Below, in pieces: positions 34,135 to 42,933 of a DNA stretch of 64,000 nucleotides. The stretch covers positions 1 to 64,000 of the forward strand of contig CALXIQ010000016.1 in the NCBI GenBank assembly GCA_944388405.1, given 5' to 3'. Each line of letters opens with the position of its first letter. Position 1 is the first letter of the stretch. Under the pieces are notes generated by a model. The model saw only the letters and a list, made by a program, of their open reading frames with translations, searched no databases and was not told the DNA's origin. Source of the DNA: an uncultured Ruminococcus sp. (GTDB taxonomy: Bacteria > Bacillota > Clostridia > Oscillospirales > Ruminococcaceae). A program made the position numbers and the translations under genes.

Positions 34135-35628
34135 TTATTTTGAGTCCTCCCCCAACCTGTCGTAAAGCTTTGTAAGGTCATATATCTTTTGCGCAAGCTC
34201 CTCGGTAAACATATCCTCCGTAGCTCTCCACTGCCAGTTTCCGCCTAAGGTAGAGGGCGTGTTCATGCGTGCGTTTGAATCAAGCTCAAGAAAATCCTGC
34301 ATCTGAGCAATTGCCGTATCGGATATGCTTGCCCATGCCGCCCTTATCATTCCCCATGGTATGTCCTTGTTACGCTTTACGTTCAGGTAATCCCGGCAGA
34401 ATTTAAGCTCCTTGCGTCCGGCGCTTTTTACCCAGCCGACAGCGGTTTCGTTGTCGTGTGTTCCTGTGTAGCATACATTATTTGAATTTTTGTAGTTGTG
34501 AGGCAGGTAGTTGCTTTTTCCGTCGGGGTCAAAGGCAAACTGCAAAACCTTCATTCCGGGAAAGCCGCTGCTTTTAAGCAGCCTTGCCACCTTAGGCGTA
34601 ATAAATCCCAAATCCTCGGCAATTATGCGGCATTTGCCCAGCTGCTTTTTTACCTCTTTAAAAAGCTTCATATCCGGACCCTTGCGCCATTCCCCCACAA
34701 CGGCGTCCTCTCTGCCGTAAGGAATGGTGTAGTAGCTTTCAAAGCCTCTGAAATGGTCTATTCTCACCACATCATATGTTTTAACGGCCGCCCTTATGCG
34801 GTCTATCCACCAGCGGAAGTTTTCTTCCTCCATTACGTCCCAGCGGTAAAGAGGATTTCCCCACAGCTGCCCCTTTACTGCAAACACATCGGGAGGACAG
34901 CCTGCCACGTCGATGGGAGTTTTATTTTCATCAAGGAGAAAATACTCCGGCTTTGTCCATACCTCTACGCTGTCGTAGGCGACATAGATGGGAATGTCCC
35001 CGATTATATCGATGCCCAGAGAGTTTACATAGCTTTTAAGCTTCCCCCACTGCTTTGCATACTGGTACTGCACAAAGCACCAGAAGCCAATATCATCGGA
35101 ATACTCTGCCCTTGCCTTTGCAATGGCTTTGTCCTCAAACATTCTGAGGGGCTGTTCCCACTGATACCACGCCTTGCCGCCGTGAGCGGATTTAAGCGCC
35201 ATAAACAATCCGTAATCCTCTACCCAGCCTGCGTTTTGCTCCATAAAAAGCTTGTAGTCGTTATCATTTGCTCCGTCAAAGGCTTTGTACGCCTTTCTCA
35301 GCACTCCGAACACTTTTTTATACAGCAAACCGTAATCAACCTGAGTAGGGTCGTCACCCCAATCAATTTTTTTATAATCGGTCGGCTTTAAAAGCCCCTC
35401 CCTTTCCAGCGTTTCAAAATCAATAAAATAAGGATTTCCTGCAAATACCGAAAAGCTCTGATAGGGCGAATCTCCGTAGCTGGTAGGAGAAATCGGAAGA
35501 ATCTGCCAGTATCTTTGTCCGCAGTTTTTGAGATAATCCGCAAAGTTCATCGCTTCCCTTCCCAGCTTTCCGATTCCGTAGCAGTTGGGCAGCGAGGATA
35601 TATGCATAAGTATTCCGCTTGCTCTCAT
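34135..35628 (-). CDS. malQ: 4-alpha-glucanotransferase (amylomaltase)
   Basis: A GH77 enzyme that rearranges maltooligosaccharides. 497 residues, normal for MalQ. Signatures: 'RASGILMHISSLP', 'IDHFRGFESYYTIP' (nucleophile Asp region), 'RIIAEDLGFITP' (acid/base Glu) and 'GTHDNETAVGW' (transition-state Asp). Cytoplasmic. It forms a two-gene operon with glgP behind its own promoter at 35686-35714. Confidence 0.97.
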   Translation of the reverse strand: MRASGILMHISSLPNCYGIGKLGREAMNFADYLKNCGQRYWQILPISPTSYGDSPYQSFSVFAGNPYFIDFETLEREGLLKPTDYKKIDWGDDPTQVDYGLLYKKVFGVLRKAYKAFDGANDNDYKLFMEQNAGWVEDYGLFMALKSAHGGKAWYQWEQPLRMFEDKAIAKARAEYSDDIGFWCFVQYQYAKQWGKLKSYVNSLGIDIIGDIPIYVAYDSVEVWTKPEYFLLDENKTPIDVAGCPPDVFAVKGQLWGNPLYRWDVMEEENFRWWIDRIRAAVKTYDVVRIDHFRGFESYYTIPYGREDAVVGEWRKGPDMKLFKEVKKQLGKCRIIAEDLGFITPKVARLLKSSGFPGMKVLQFAFDPDGKSNYLPHNYKNSNNVCYTGTHDNETAVGWVKSAGRKELKFCRDYLNVKRNKDIPWGMIRAAWASISDTAIAQMQDFLELDSNARMNTPSTLGGNWQWRATEDMFTEELAQKIYDLTKLYDRLGEDSK

Positions 35629-35685
35629 AAAATCAAGTCCTTTCCCTTTATCCGGGTTTGACGGCTATAAACTGTCCGCAGTTAT

Positions 35686-35714
35686 ATTATATATTATTTT
35701 CGCTTCAATAGCAA
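35686..35714 (-). promoter_or_regulatory. malQ-glgP promoter
   Basis: On the minus strand TTGCTA (35714-35709), 17-bp spacer, TATAAT (35691-35686). A cluster of GTTGAAAACT repeats lies 100-190 bases upstream. Confidence 0.7.
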
Positions 35715-35807
35715 CTTTCAAGGCGGATTTTGGCAAAAAATTAACGCCGGATTTCATTACAATTCAGCATCCGGCGGTTACAAAATGGTAACGGGAATTT
35801 ATTTGGA

Positions 35808-35905
35808 CAGTTGAAAACTTACCTGTCCGGCGGAAAAAAGTGTTGAAAACTCTGTTGAAACTGTTAAAAACTCGGGGCATAGCACCAACGAGCAGTTGAA
35901 AACTT
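35808..35905 (+). repeat. Cluster of GTTGAAAACT repeats
   Basis: Exact GTTGAAAACT at 35810, 35842 and 35895, with degenerate copies at 35854 (GTTGAAACT) and 35863 (GTTAAAAACT). The first and last extend to the 13-mer CAGTTGAAAACTT. GGACAG (35805-35810) and CTGTCC (35823-35828) can pair around the first copy. The rest of 35629-36077 contains the malQ promoter and no gene that I can support. Confidence 0.65.
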
Positions 35906-36077
35906 TTAAATCTTTCAACATCAGTACGTTTTTTTACTCTTTTCTGTTACCCCTTTGTAATAAACGGATTCATGGAGCTGTACAAAAAATCCGACACAAT
36001 TTTGATTATATCCGAATTGTAAACTATTCTGAGTATCTGTTTTGTAATAATTATAACGAAAAATTCGGGTGCACAGG

Positions 36078-36374
36078 CTAATCAGTATATTTTTCAATAA
36101 AGCTTTCCACCGAACTTTTAAGCTCCTCAATATCCGCCCTGCTTACGGCAATCTGAGTGCCGTCAACGTCTTTTGCGCAGTATTCTCTTCCCACCAGATA
36201 GTCAAGGCTTACGTTGAAATAATCCGCCATTTTTATAAGCGTGCCAATATCAGGCTCCACGTCGTGATTTTCATATTTATTTATGCTCTGCTGTGAAACC
36301 ATTACCGCATTTGCCAGCTCTCGCTGTGAAACGCCTTTTTGGCTGCGCAGCTTTTTAAGATTCTTTACCATCAT
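36078..36374 (-). CDS. XRE-family transcriptional regulator
   Basis: 98 residues: helix-turn-helix at about residues 5-60 ('LKKLRSQKGVSQRELANAVM', 'VSQQSINKYENHDVEPD', 'LIKMADYFNVSLDYLVG') and a short helical tail. A typical small repressor. It is divergent from the NatAB-like ABC exporter genes. A perfect palindrome over its own promoter (36462-36482) suggests it represses itself and perhaps the exporter. The ribosome binding site is weak at either of two adjacent ATG codons. Confidence 0.9.
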   Translation of the reverse strand: MMVKNLKKLRSQKGVSQRELANAVMVSQQSINKYENHDVEPDIGTLIKMADYFNVSLDYLVGREYCAKDVDGTQIAVSRADIEELKSSVESFIEKYTD

Positions 36375-36458
36375 TTTAAATTCCGCTCTTACAAGCGATT
36401 GGTATCCTCCTTCCCATACATGGGATGGGTATTAACAACCTTTAACACCTCTAAATTT

Positions 36459-36486
36459 ATTATAACAAATCTACGTTGTTATACAA
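36459..36486 (-). promoter_or_regulatory. XRE promoter with overlapping palindromic operator
   Basis: On the minus strand TTGTAT (36486-36481), 16-bp spacer, TATAAT (36464-36459). The spacer holds the palindrome ATAACAA-N7-TTGTTAT (36462-36482), an obvious repressor site. Confidence 0.7.
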
Positions 36487-36503
36487 ACACTTGAATTTTG
36501 TTG

Positions 36504-36532
36504 TTGACAACTATTATTAGTAGTGATATAAT
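36504..36532 (+). promoter_or_regulatory. Distal promoter of the ABC exporter genes
   Basis: TTGACA, 17-bp spacer, TATAAT: full consensus, beginning 22 bases from the XRE palindrome. GTTGACAAC around the -35 is itself a short inverted repeat that resembles a half operator. Confidence 0.85.
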
Positions 36533-36539
36533 AAAATCG

Positions 36540-36785
36540 TCCCAAGGTGCGGCAAACGGACGATATTCTTAGTCTGTGTGGCGATACAGCATTATCGTCA
36601 ATGGCAAGCTTAAAAATTAATTCTTAATTTTAGGTAAAATCCATTGACAAATGCTCAATCAAGGGATATACTCAAATCGAATGATGTTTACCGCCCAAGG
36701 TGTGAGAAGCTCCTCCTTGAAGCTTTAAGAAGGGTATTGGCGGCTGCATCAGTAAAATTCTCTTTTTACGAAAGGAAATAAGTTT
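36540..36785 (+). promoter_or_regulatory. Structured leader with an internal promoter, ahead of the ABC exporter
   Basis: Downstream of the first promoter: GACGATA pairs with TATCGTC (about 36559-36599) enclosing CTGT/ACAG; then the AT hairpin AAAATTAA-TTC-TTAATTTT (36613-36631); then a second promoter, TTGACA (36644-36649), 17 bp, TATACT (36667-36672); then CCGCC...GGCGG (about 36691-36743) enclosing AAGCT/AGCTT-type pairing. CCCAAGGTG occurs in both halves (about 36541 and 36694). No known riboswitch recognised. Confidence 0.5.
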
Positions 36786-37538
36786 ATGGAAACGCAGTCT
36801 AACAATGTGCTGGAAGTCCGCGGACTGTCAAAGCAGTACAAAAAAGGCGTTTACGCTTCGCAGGACGTAACCTTTGAAGTGCGAAAGGGTGAAATCTTTG
36901 CCCTTATAGGTCCTAACGGAGCGGGAAAAACCACTACCATCAGAATGATCGCCACTTTGCTAAAAGCCACCGAAGGGGACGCTGTTGTGGCAGGTCACAG
37001 CATTCTGACCGAGCCTGAAAAGGTAAGACAGAACATTACATACCTCCCCGACGAAGCGGGTGCATACAAAACCATGACCGGCAGAGGCTATCTTGAATTT
37101 ATGGCAGGGATTTATGCCGACAACAAAGCTCAGGCGGCGGAGTTTGTAAAGACAGGTTGCGAAATCTGCGAGCTTGGGGACAGACTTGACGACAAGATAG
37201 GAAGCTATTCAAGAGGTATGATAAGAAAACTGCTGCTGGCAAGGGCGATAATGTCAAAGCCTGCCCTGGCAATTTTCGACGAGCCTACCTCGGGACTTGA
37301 TATTATAAACGCCCTTGAAATCAGGCGAATGATAAAAGACCTTGCCGCTCAGGGAATGAGCTTTCTCCTTTCCTCCCACAACATGCTGGAAATAGAGTAT
37401 GTTTCCGACCGTGTGGGAATAATTGCAAAAGGGCATCTGCTGGAGGTGGGTACTCCCGCAGAGTTAAAGGAAAAATACAACACCCAGAATCTTGAGGAAG
37501 TATTTGAAAAGGTGGTGATGAGCAATGAAGTTTGTTAA
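36786..37538 (+). CDS. ABC transporter ATP-binding protein (NatA-like)
   Basis: 250 residues. Walker A 'GPNGAGKTT' near residue 43, Q-loop region, signature 'YSRGMIRKL' (a degenerate LSGGQ, as is usual in NatA/CcmA-type exporters), Walker B 'LAIFDEPTSGLD' and switch 'SSHNM'. Couples ATP hydrolysis to export through the permease encoded next (14-base overlap). NatAB of Bacillus exports Na+; other members export drugs or peptides, so the substrate is not settled. Expression is probably controlled by the divergent XRE protein and the leader. Confidence 0.93.
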   Translation: METQSNNVLEVRGLSKQYKKGVYASQDVTFEVRKGEIFALIGPNGAGKTTTIRMIATLLKATEGDAVVAGHSILTEPEKVRQNITYLPDEAGAYKTMTGRGYLEFMAGIYADNKAQAAEFVKTGCEICELGDRLDDKIGSYSRGMIRKLLLARAIMSKPALAIFDEPTSGLDIINALEIRRMIKDLAAQGMSFLLSSHNMLEIEYVSDRVGIIAKGHLLEVGTPAELKEKYNTQNLEEVFEKVVMSNEVC

Positions 37539-38850
37539 TCTGCTCCGCAAAGAGCTGAAAGAAATGCTCACTCCCCAGACTATTCTTACTCTTGTGATAA
37601 TGGTTATAATCCTGTCGGTTGCGGGAGATGCAATGAGCGGAGTTGTGGAGGACGCTGCCGAGGAAATTTCACAGATAACAATCTGCGACCAGGACGACAC
37701 CGAGTTTACCCGGTCGGTTATCGCTCTTATGGAAAACCCCGGCGACGGAGTTCAGAACGAGGTTACCGAGGTTGAGCTGCAAAGCGACGATTATGCCGAG
37801 GAGCTTGAAAGGCTTGACACCAAAAGCCTTATCATTATCCCTGAAGGCTTTACCCAACAGGTAAACAGCGGTCAGCAGGCTGAAACGATATTTGTAAGTC
37901 AGATGACCTCTCTTTCAACTATGGCGAACATCTCCACCGGCTCTGACGTTGCCCTTTCCATAATCGAGGATGCGGTAAAATCCGCCCTCTACTCAGATAA
38001 AATTACCGAGGGGCAGCTTACCGAGGAGGAGATAAGCCAGCTTGAAGCGCCGGTTACAATTTCCGAAACCACCGTTGTGGGCAACAAGTCGGCTGACGTT
38101 TCTGCCACTATACTTTACTCCATGTGCCAGATGCAGGGTATGTTTGTGCCGATAATAGTTTATCTGCTTATTATGTACTCCTCACAGATGATACTCAACG
38201 CCGTTTCTACGGAAAAGCTTGATAAGACACTTGAAACGCTGCTTTCCGCTCCCGTTTCAAGGCTGGCGGTGCTCAGCTCCAAAATGCTTTCCGCCGCCAT
38301 CGTTGCCGCCATTTATGCGATAGTATTCATGTTCGGTATGAACAACATGATGTCGGGGCTTACAATGGGCGACACCTCAGAGTACACCGAAGTGGTGGAA
38401 TACTTAGGACTTTCTCTTTCGGTTGGACAGTATGTGCTGGTGGGAATACAGATGTTTACCACAATTCTCATCTCCCTTTCCATCTCGCTTATTCTGGGCG
38501 CGCTTGCAAAGGACGCAAAGTCGGGTCAGACTCTTATCATGCCTATCATGATAGCGGCGATTATACCCTATCTGCTGTCCCTTATGCTTGACATCAAGAC
38601 CCTTTCGCCCGTGCTCAGATTTATAGTATACGCTATTCCGTTTACCCATACCTTTATGGCTTCTGAAAACATCATGTTCGGCAACATGACAATTTACTGG
38701 GGCGGACTGATATATCAGATTATTGTGCTGATAGTGTGCATGAGCTTTGCTATCAGGGTGTTTACAAGCGACAAGATATTCACAATGTCTTTAAGCGTAG
38801 GACAGAAAAAGAACAAAAGACAGACAAGGTCGCTGTTTGCAAGAAAGTAA
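37525..38850 (+). CDS. ABC transporter permease (NatB-like)
   Basis: 441 residues of the ABC-2 exporter type. TM1 at about residues 15-36, a large extracytoplasmic domain at about 37-200, then five helices to the C-terminus. The first helix is preceded by 'LLRKELKEMLTPQT', and 'AVSTEKLDKTLETLLSAPVS' between helices is the ABC-2/NatB loop signature. The C-terminus is basic. Starts 14 bases inside the ATPase gene. Together they form a complete exporter. Confidence 0.92.
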   Translation: MKFVNLLRKELKEMLTPQTILTLVIMVIILSVAGDAMSGVVEDAAEEISQITICDQDDTEFTRSVIALMENPGDGVQNEVTEVELQSDDYAEELERLDTKSLIIIPEGFTQQVNSGQQAETIFVSQMTSLSTMANISTGSDVALSIIEDAVKSALYSDKITEGQLTEEEISQLEAPVTISETTVVGNKSADVSATILYSMCQMQGMFVPIIVYLLIMYSSQMILNAVSTEKLDKTLETLLSAPVSRLAVLSSKMLSAAIVAAIYAIVFMFGMNNMMSGLTMGDTSEYTEVVEYLGLSLSVGQYVLVGIQMFTTILISLSISLILGALAKDAKSGQTLIMPIMIAAIIPYLLSLMLDIKTLSPVLRFIVYAIPFTHTFMASENIMFGNMTIYWGGLIYQIIVLIVCMSFAIRVFTSDKIFTMSLSVGQKKNKRQTRSLFARK

Positions 38851-38875
38851 CCTGACTGTCTGCTATAAACCAAAC

Positions 38876-38915
38876 AAAAACAGCCTTACCATTCAATTCG
38901 GTAAGGCTGTTTTCT
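38876..38915 (+). terminator. Terminator of the ABC exporter operon
   Basis: AAAACAGCCTTACC (38877-38890) pairs exactly with GGTAAGGCTGTTTT (38900-38913); T-rich tail. Confidence 0.9.
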
Positions 38916-38940
38916 GTTTCCCACGTAAGCTCCACAGTGC

Positions 38941-38980
38941 AAAAAAAAGAACCTCTCCGCCAATAAGCGGAAAGGCTCTT
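38941..38980 (-). terminator. Terminator of the fatty acid operon
   Basis: On the minus strand a GAGCCTTTCCGC...GCGGAGAGGTTC stem with minor mismatches is followed by a T run (38948-38941), 14 bases after the acpP stop. Confidence 0.85.
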
Positions 38981-38994
38981 GCAAGCTTACGAAA

Positions 38995-39231
38995 TTAATC
39001 CTCGTTTGAAGCTGACTCGATATATTTTACAATATCTCCGACAGTCTTGATGTTCTCAACCTCTTCATCGGGAATCTCAACATCAAACTCCTCCTCGATT
39101 GACATAACAAGGTCAACAACGTCAAGCGAATCTGCACCAAGGTCGTCAACGATCGATGATTCCATAGTAACATCGTTCTCATCTGCGTCAAGCTGATCTA
39201 CAACGATATCACGAACCTTTTCAAATACCAC
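38995..39231 (-). CDS. acpP: Acyl carrier protein
   Basis: 78 residues, strongly acidic. The phosphopantetheine serine is in '[14 protein letters not shown]' near residue 36. It carries the growing acyl chain for all Fab enzymes of this operon. The start is GTG at 39231, set by GGAGGG with an 8-base spacing; a longer frame to 39276 would add an un-ACP-like N-terminus. It is the last gene of the operon, whereas acpP usually follows fabH or fabG. Confidence 0.95.
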   Translation of the reverse strand: MVFEKVRDIVVDQLDADENDVTMESSIVDDLGADSLDVVDLVMSIEEEFDVEIPDEEVENIKTVGDIVKYIESASNED

Positions 39232-39322
39232 TGAAAGCACCCTCCATTCTACTGAGAATATGCGGCAGCACAGCAAACCTATGATGCCTTACAATAGTTG
39301 AACACAACAGCAAGCAATCCCT

Positions 39323-40144
39323 TTAAATAGATGGGCTGCTATTCTCTTGAAAATCGCCAACTATCCTAAACTTATTATAACGTTCATTTAGCAATTCGTC
39401 AAGCCCTTTTTTCAATTTTCTTTGCAGAGCCTCATAAATATAATCGGATATGTTCTCGGCAGTCTGGTCGCAGTCGTTGTGAGCGCCTCCTGCCGGCTCG
39501 GAAATGATGTAATCGCACACCTTAAGCCGCCGAAGATCCTCAGCGGTTATTTTCATAATATCGCAGGCCTCACGCTCCCTTGAAGCGTCCTTCCACAGGA
39601 TAGACGCAAAGCCTCTTGGAGATATTACCGAGTAAATTGCATTTTCAAGCATAGCAAGCTCATCGCACACCGCCATAGCAAGAGCTCCACCCGAGCCGCC
39701 TTCCCCCAGTATGATAGAAATCACGGGGGTTCTCAGGGTCATAAACTCCATAATGCTTCTGGCAATAGCCTCGCCCTGACCACGCTTTTCAGCCTCTACG
39801 CCGCAGAATGCGCCCGATGTATCCACCAGGCATATTACAGGTCTGTGAAACTTCTCAGCCTGCTTGGCGAGCCTAAGCGCCTTTCTGTAACCCTCGGGGT
39901 GGGGCATTCCGAAGTTGCACTCCTTGTTTTCCTCAAGGTTTCTTCCCTTTACCTGAGCGATAACGGTAACAGGCAAACCCTTGAAGCGGCACACTCCGCC
40001 CATAATCGCTCCGTCGTCGCCGTAATAACGGTCGCCGTGCATTTCATAAAAATCCTCAAATATCAGCGGAATATAATCCCTTACCGTAGGCCTGCCCTTG
40101 TGACGTATTATATCAAGCCTCTGGCTGGCTGTAAGATTGCTCAT
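39323..40144 (-). CDS. accA: Acetyl-CoA carboxylase carboxyltransferase alpha subunit
   Basis: With AccD it moves carboxyl from biotin to acetyl-CoA to make malonyl-CoA. 273 residues. Blocks: 'SNLTASQRLDIIRHKGRPT', 'MPHPEGYRKALRLAKQAEKF', 'VDTSGAFCGVEAEKRGQGEA' and 'IILGEGGSGGALAM', the last two forming oxyanion holes. It is shorter at both ends than E. coli AccA, usual for clostridia. Its ATG overlaps the accD stop. Confidence 0.96.
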   Translation of the reverse strand: MSNLTASQRLDIIRHKGRPTVRDYIPLIFEDFYEMHGDRYYGDDGAIMGGVCRFKGLPVTVIAQVKGRNLEENKECNFGMPHPEGYRKALRLAKQAEKFHRPVICLVDTSGAFCGVEAEKRGQGEAIARSIMEFMTLRTPVISIILGEGGSGGALAMAVCDELAMLENAIYSVISPRGFASILWKDASREREACDIMKITAEDLRRLKVCDYIISEPAGGAHNDCDQTAENISDYIYEALQRKLKKGLDELLNERYNKFRIVGDFQENSSPSI

Positions 40145-41022
40145 AATGTTCCGCCCTCCTTATTATTATGAAGCTTAAGCAGATGTGCGAGAGTTCTTCT
40201 CATTTTCTTACGCTCCACAATCATATCTACAAAGCCTGCTTCAAGCATAAACTCCGCAGACTGAAATTCATCCGGCAGCTTCTGCTTTATAGTACCCTCG
40301 ATAACTCTTCTGCCTGCAAAGCCTATAAGCACCTTGGGTTCGGCAATAATTATATCTCCCAGCGACGCAAAGGACGCCGTTACCCCGCCTGTGGTGGGGT
40401 CGGTCATAACAGTAATATAAAGCAGTCCCGCCTGGCTGTGACGAGCCACCGCTCCACTGGTTTTCGCCATCTGCATAAGGGAAACTATACCCTCCTGCAT
40501 TCTTGCGCCTCCCGAAGCGGTAAAAGCTATTACCGGCAACTTGTTTGCGGTGGCATATTCAAAGGCTCTGGTAATCTTCTCACCCACAACGCTGCCCATT
40601 GACGCCATCATAAAGTTTGAGTCCATTACAATAATTACAATGTCCTCGCCCCTGATTTTGGCTCTTCCGGTGATAACGGCGTCCTTAAGCCCCGTCTTTT
40701 CTCTGAGGGATTTCTGCTTTTCCTCGTAATCGGGAAAATCAATGGGGTTTTTTGAAATCATGTCTGCGTCAAATTCTTCAAGGCTGTCCTTGTCTATGGT
40801 GATATCAAGCCTTTCCTTTGCCGTCAGACGGGAATGATAGTTGCAGTTGGGGCAAACCTTTCCGTTATTCTGAAAGTCCTCCATAAAGGTAACGCTTGCG
40901 CATCTGGGACATTTAAAAAGCAGTCCCTTGGGAATGTCCGTTTTGCTTTTCTTAACGGCTTCGGGCTTACTTTCCGTTCCGTTAAACCTCGTCTTTACAA
41001 CCGAAAACAAATCTTCAAGCAT
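40141..41022 (-). CDS. accD: Acetyl-CoA carboxylase carboxyltransferase beta subunit
   Basis: 293 residues. The N-terminal zinc ribbon 'CPRCASVTFMEDF...CPNC' (C-x2-C-x15-C-x2-C) is intact. The crotonase-fold body shows 'FTASGGARMQEGIVSLMQMA' and 'ITVMTDPTTGGVTASFASLG'. It pairs with AccA; the genes overlap by 4 bases. It follows accC by 14 bases. Confidence 0.97.
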   Translation of the reverse strand: MLEDLFSVVKTRFNGTESKPEAVKKSKTDIPKGLLFKCPRCASVTFMEDFQNNGKVCPNCNYHSRLTAKERLDITIDKDSLEEFDADMISKNPIDFPDYEEKQKSLREKTGLKDAVITGRAKIRGEDIVIIVMDSNFMMASMGSVVGEKITRAFEYATANKLPVIAFTASGGARMQEGIVSLMQMAKTSGAVARHSQAGLLYITVMTDPTTGGVTASFASLGDIIIAEPKVLIGFAGRRVIEGTIKQKLPDEFQSAEFMLEAGFVDMIVERKKMRRTLAHLLKLHNNKEGGTL

Positions 41023-41036
41023 TTAAACCCGCCCCC

Positions 41037-42380
41037 TTATATAATTTCCGTACGGTTAAGATAACCGTTATCGTAATCGCCCTTTAAAAATGCGTCGGTG
41101 CGAATAAGCTTAAGCTGAAAATCAATATTTGTGGCAACTCCGTCCACAATAAATTCAGACAGCGCCCAGGTCATCTTGGCGATTGCCTCCTCACGGTTTG
41201 CGCCGTGAACAATAAGCTTTCCTATCATGCTGTCGTAATAAGGTGGAATCTCATAGCCCTGATAAACCGCCGTGTCCACCCTTATTCCGGGACCACCCGG
41301 AATGTGCAGCGACTGAATAACTCCCGGCGACGGACGGAATCCCAGCGCAGGATTTTCGGCGTTTATTCTGCACTCTATCGAATGACCGTTTAGCTTTACA
41401 TCCTCCTGCTTAATTGCAAGATGTTCACCCGAAGCAATAAGCAGCTGCTGCTTTACAAGGTCTATTCCCGTAACCTCCTCGGTTATTGGGTGTTCAACCT
41501 GTATACGGGTGTTCATCTCCATAAAGTAGAAGTTGCCCTTGTTGTCCACCAGAAACTCAATCGTTCCCGCATTGCGGTAGCCGCAAACCTTGGCAGCCTT
41601 TACCGCCGCTTCGCCCATTTTCTTGCGAAGCTCCTCGGTCATTATGGGCGAAGGCGCTTCCTCAAGCACCTTCTGATTTCTCCGCTGCATGGAGCAATCT
41701 CTCTCGCCCAGATATATAACGTCGCCGTAATTGTCCGCAAGAATCTGAATTTCAATATGCTTGGGATTTTCGATAAACTTCTCTATGTAAATCTCGTCAT
41801 TGCCGAAGCAAGCAAGAGCCTCCTGCTTTGCCGCAGTCATCTGCCCTTCCAGCTCGTCGTCTGAGCGGACAATTCTTATACCTCTTCCGCCGCCGCCTGC
41901 CGACGCCTTTACCATAACGGGATAACCCAGCTGATTTGCAAGGGTGTGAGCGGCGTGTATGTTAGAAATTGCGCCGTCTGAGCCCATTATTACCGGCACT
42001 CCCGCTTCTTTCATTGTTTCCTTTGCCTGAGCCTTGTCGCCCAGCATTTCAATGCTGTGAGCTCTGGGACCTATAAAAGTTATTCCGCACTTTTCACAGG
42101 TTCGGGCAAAGGCAGGGTTTTCCGACAAAAATCCGAAGCCGGGGTGAATAGCCTCCGCCCCCGTTACCTCGCAAGCGGCTATAATCGCTTTTACGTTAAG
42201 ATAGCTGTCCTTGCTTGCCGCAGGACCTATGCACACCGCCTCGTCAGCAATTTTTGCGTGAAGAGCATTTTTATCAGCGGTAGAATATACCGCTACCGTA
42301 TGTATTCCCAGCTCTCTGCACGCACGTATTACACGAACCGCAATTTCTCCGCGGTTTGCTATTAAAACCTTTTTGAACAT
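41037..42380 (-). CDS. accC: Acetyl-CoA carboxylase biotin carboxylase subunit
   Basis: 447 residues, the standard length. ATP-grasp enzyme that carboxylates biotin on AccB. 'FKKVLIANRGEIAVRVIRAC' opens the protein; 'KASAGGGGRGIRIV' is the ATP-binding glycine loop, 'MNTRIQVEHPITEEVTG' the catalytic region. The ATG at 42380 is chosen over a GTG 18 bases upstream because it starts at the conserved 'MFKK'. Next to fabZ/accB. Confidence 0.97.
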   Translation of the reverse strand: MFKKVLIANRGEIAVRVIRACRELGIHTVAVYSTADKNALHAKIADEAVCIGPAASKDSYLNVKAIIAACEVTGAEAIHPGFGFLSENPAFARTCEKCGITFIGPRAHSIEMLGDKAQAKETMKEAGVPVIMGSDGAISNIHAAHTLANQLGYPVMVKASAGGGGRGIRIVRSDDELEGQMTAAKQEALACFGNDEIYIEKFIENPKHIEIQILADNYGDVIYLGERDCSMQRRNQKVLEEAPSPIMTEELRKKMGEAAVKAAKVCGYRNAGTIEFLVDNKGNFYFMEMNTRIQVEHPITEEVTGIDLVKQQLLIASGEHLAIKQEDVKLNGHSIECRINAENPALGFRPSPGVIQSLHIPGGPGIRVDTAVYQGYEIPPYYDSMIGKLIVHGANREEAIAKMTWALSEFIVDGVATNIDFQLKLIRTDAFLKGDYDNGYLNRTEII

Positions 42381-42488
42381 AGCCTTTTCGCCTTTCACAA
42401 AGAAATTTCAAGAAAATCTGCACCGACGCAGTATATAAGCATCGGGCAGTGCAACCGCCTTACAGCAAGAAGCTTACATTCCTGCCGC

Positions 42489-42920
42489 TTATTTTATGGC
42501 GAAAGTGATTTCCGCAGAAACCGCCTTCTTGCCGCCTACGGTGGCAAGCGCTTTTCCCACGCCGATAGGCCCTTTAATCTTTATAATCTCAACCTCAATG
42601 TTGAGAGTATCGCCGGGAACTACCTGCTGACGGAACTTGCAATCCTTTATTCCGCCGAAAAGACCGATTTTGCCCTTGTTTTCAGGCATGGAAAGCAAAG
42701 CCACAGCCCCTGCCTGAGCGCACATTTCAACCATAAGCACTCCCGGAGTTACGGGATAGCCGGGGAAATGTCCCTTAAACCAGAAATCGTCCTCTTTCAT
42801 ATACTTTGTGGCAACCACTCTCTTGCCTACCTCAAGCTCGTTTACCTCGTCGATAAGCAGGAAGGGGTCGCGGTGAGGGATAATCTCCATTATCTGTTCT
42901 CTGTTTAAAACTACTGCCAT
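42489..42920 (-). CDS. fabZ: 3-hydroxyacyl-ACP dehydratase
   Basis: 143 residues, hot-dog fold. 'REQIMEIIPHRDPFLLIDEV' and the catalytic His-Glu in 'GHFPGYPVTPGVLMVEMC' are intact. Dehydrates 3-hydroxyacyl-ACP in each elongation round. No fabA/fabM gene is present here, so the route to unsaturated fatty acids cannot be seen in the window. It lies between accB (13 bases) and accC. Confidence 0.97.
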   Translation of the reverse strand: MAVVLNREQIMEIIPHRDPFLLIDEVNELEVGKRVVATKYMKEDDFWFKGHFPGYPVTPGVLMVEMCAQAGAVALLSMPENKGKIGLFGGIKDCKFRQQVVPGDTLNIEVEIIKIKGPIGVGKALATVGGKKAVSAEITFAIK

Positions 42921-42933
42921 TTCGCTTCCTCCG

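Noticed and set aside
34498-35391. 297-codon open frame on the plus strand
   Set aside because: Antisense shadow of malQ.
36681-36728. 15-codon frame in the ABC exporter leader as a leader peptide
   Set aside because: No ribosome binding site and no run of regulatory codons.
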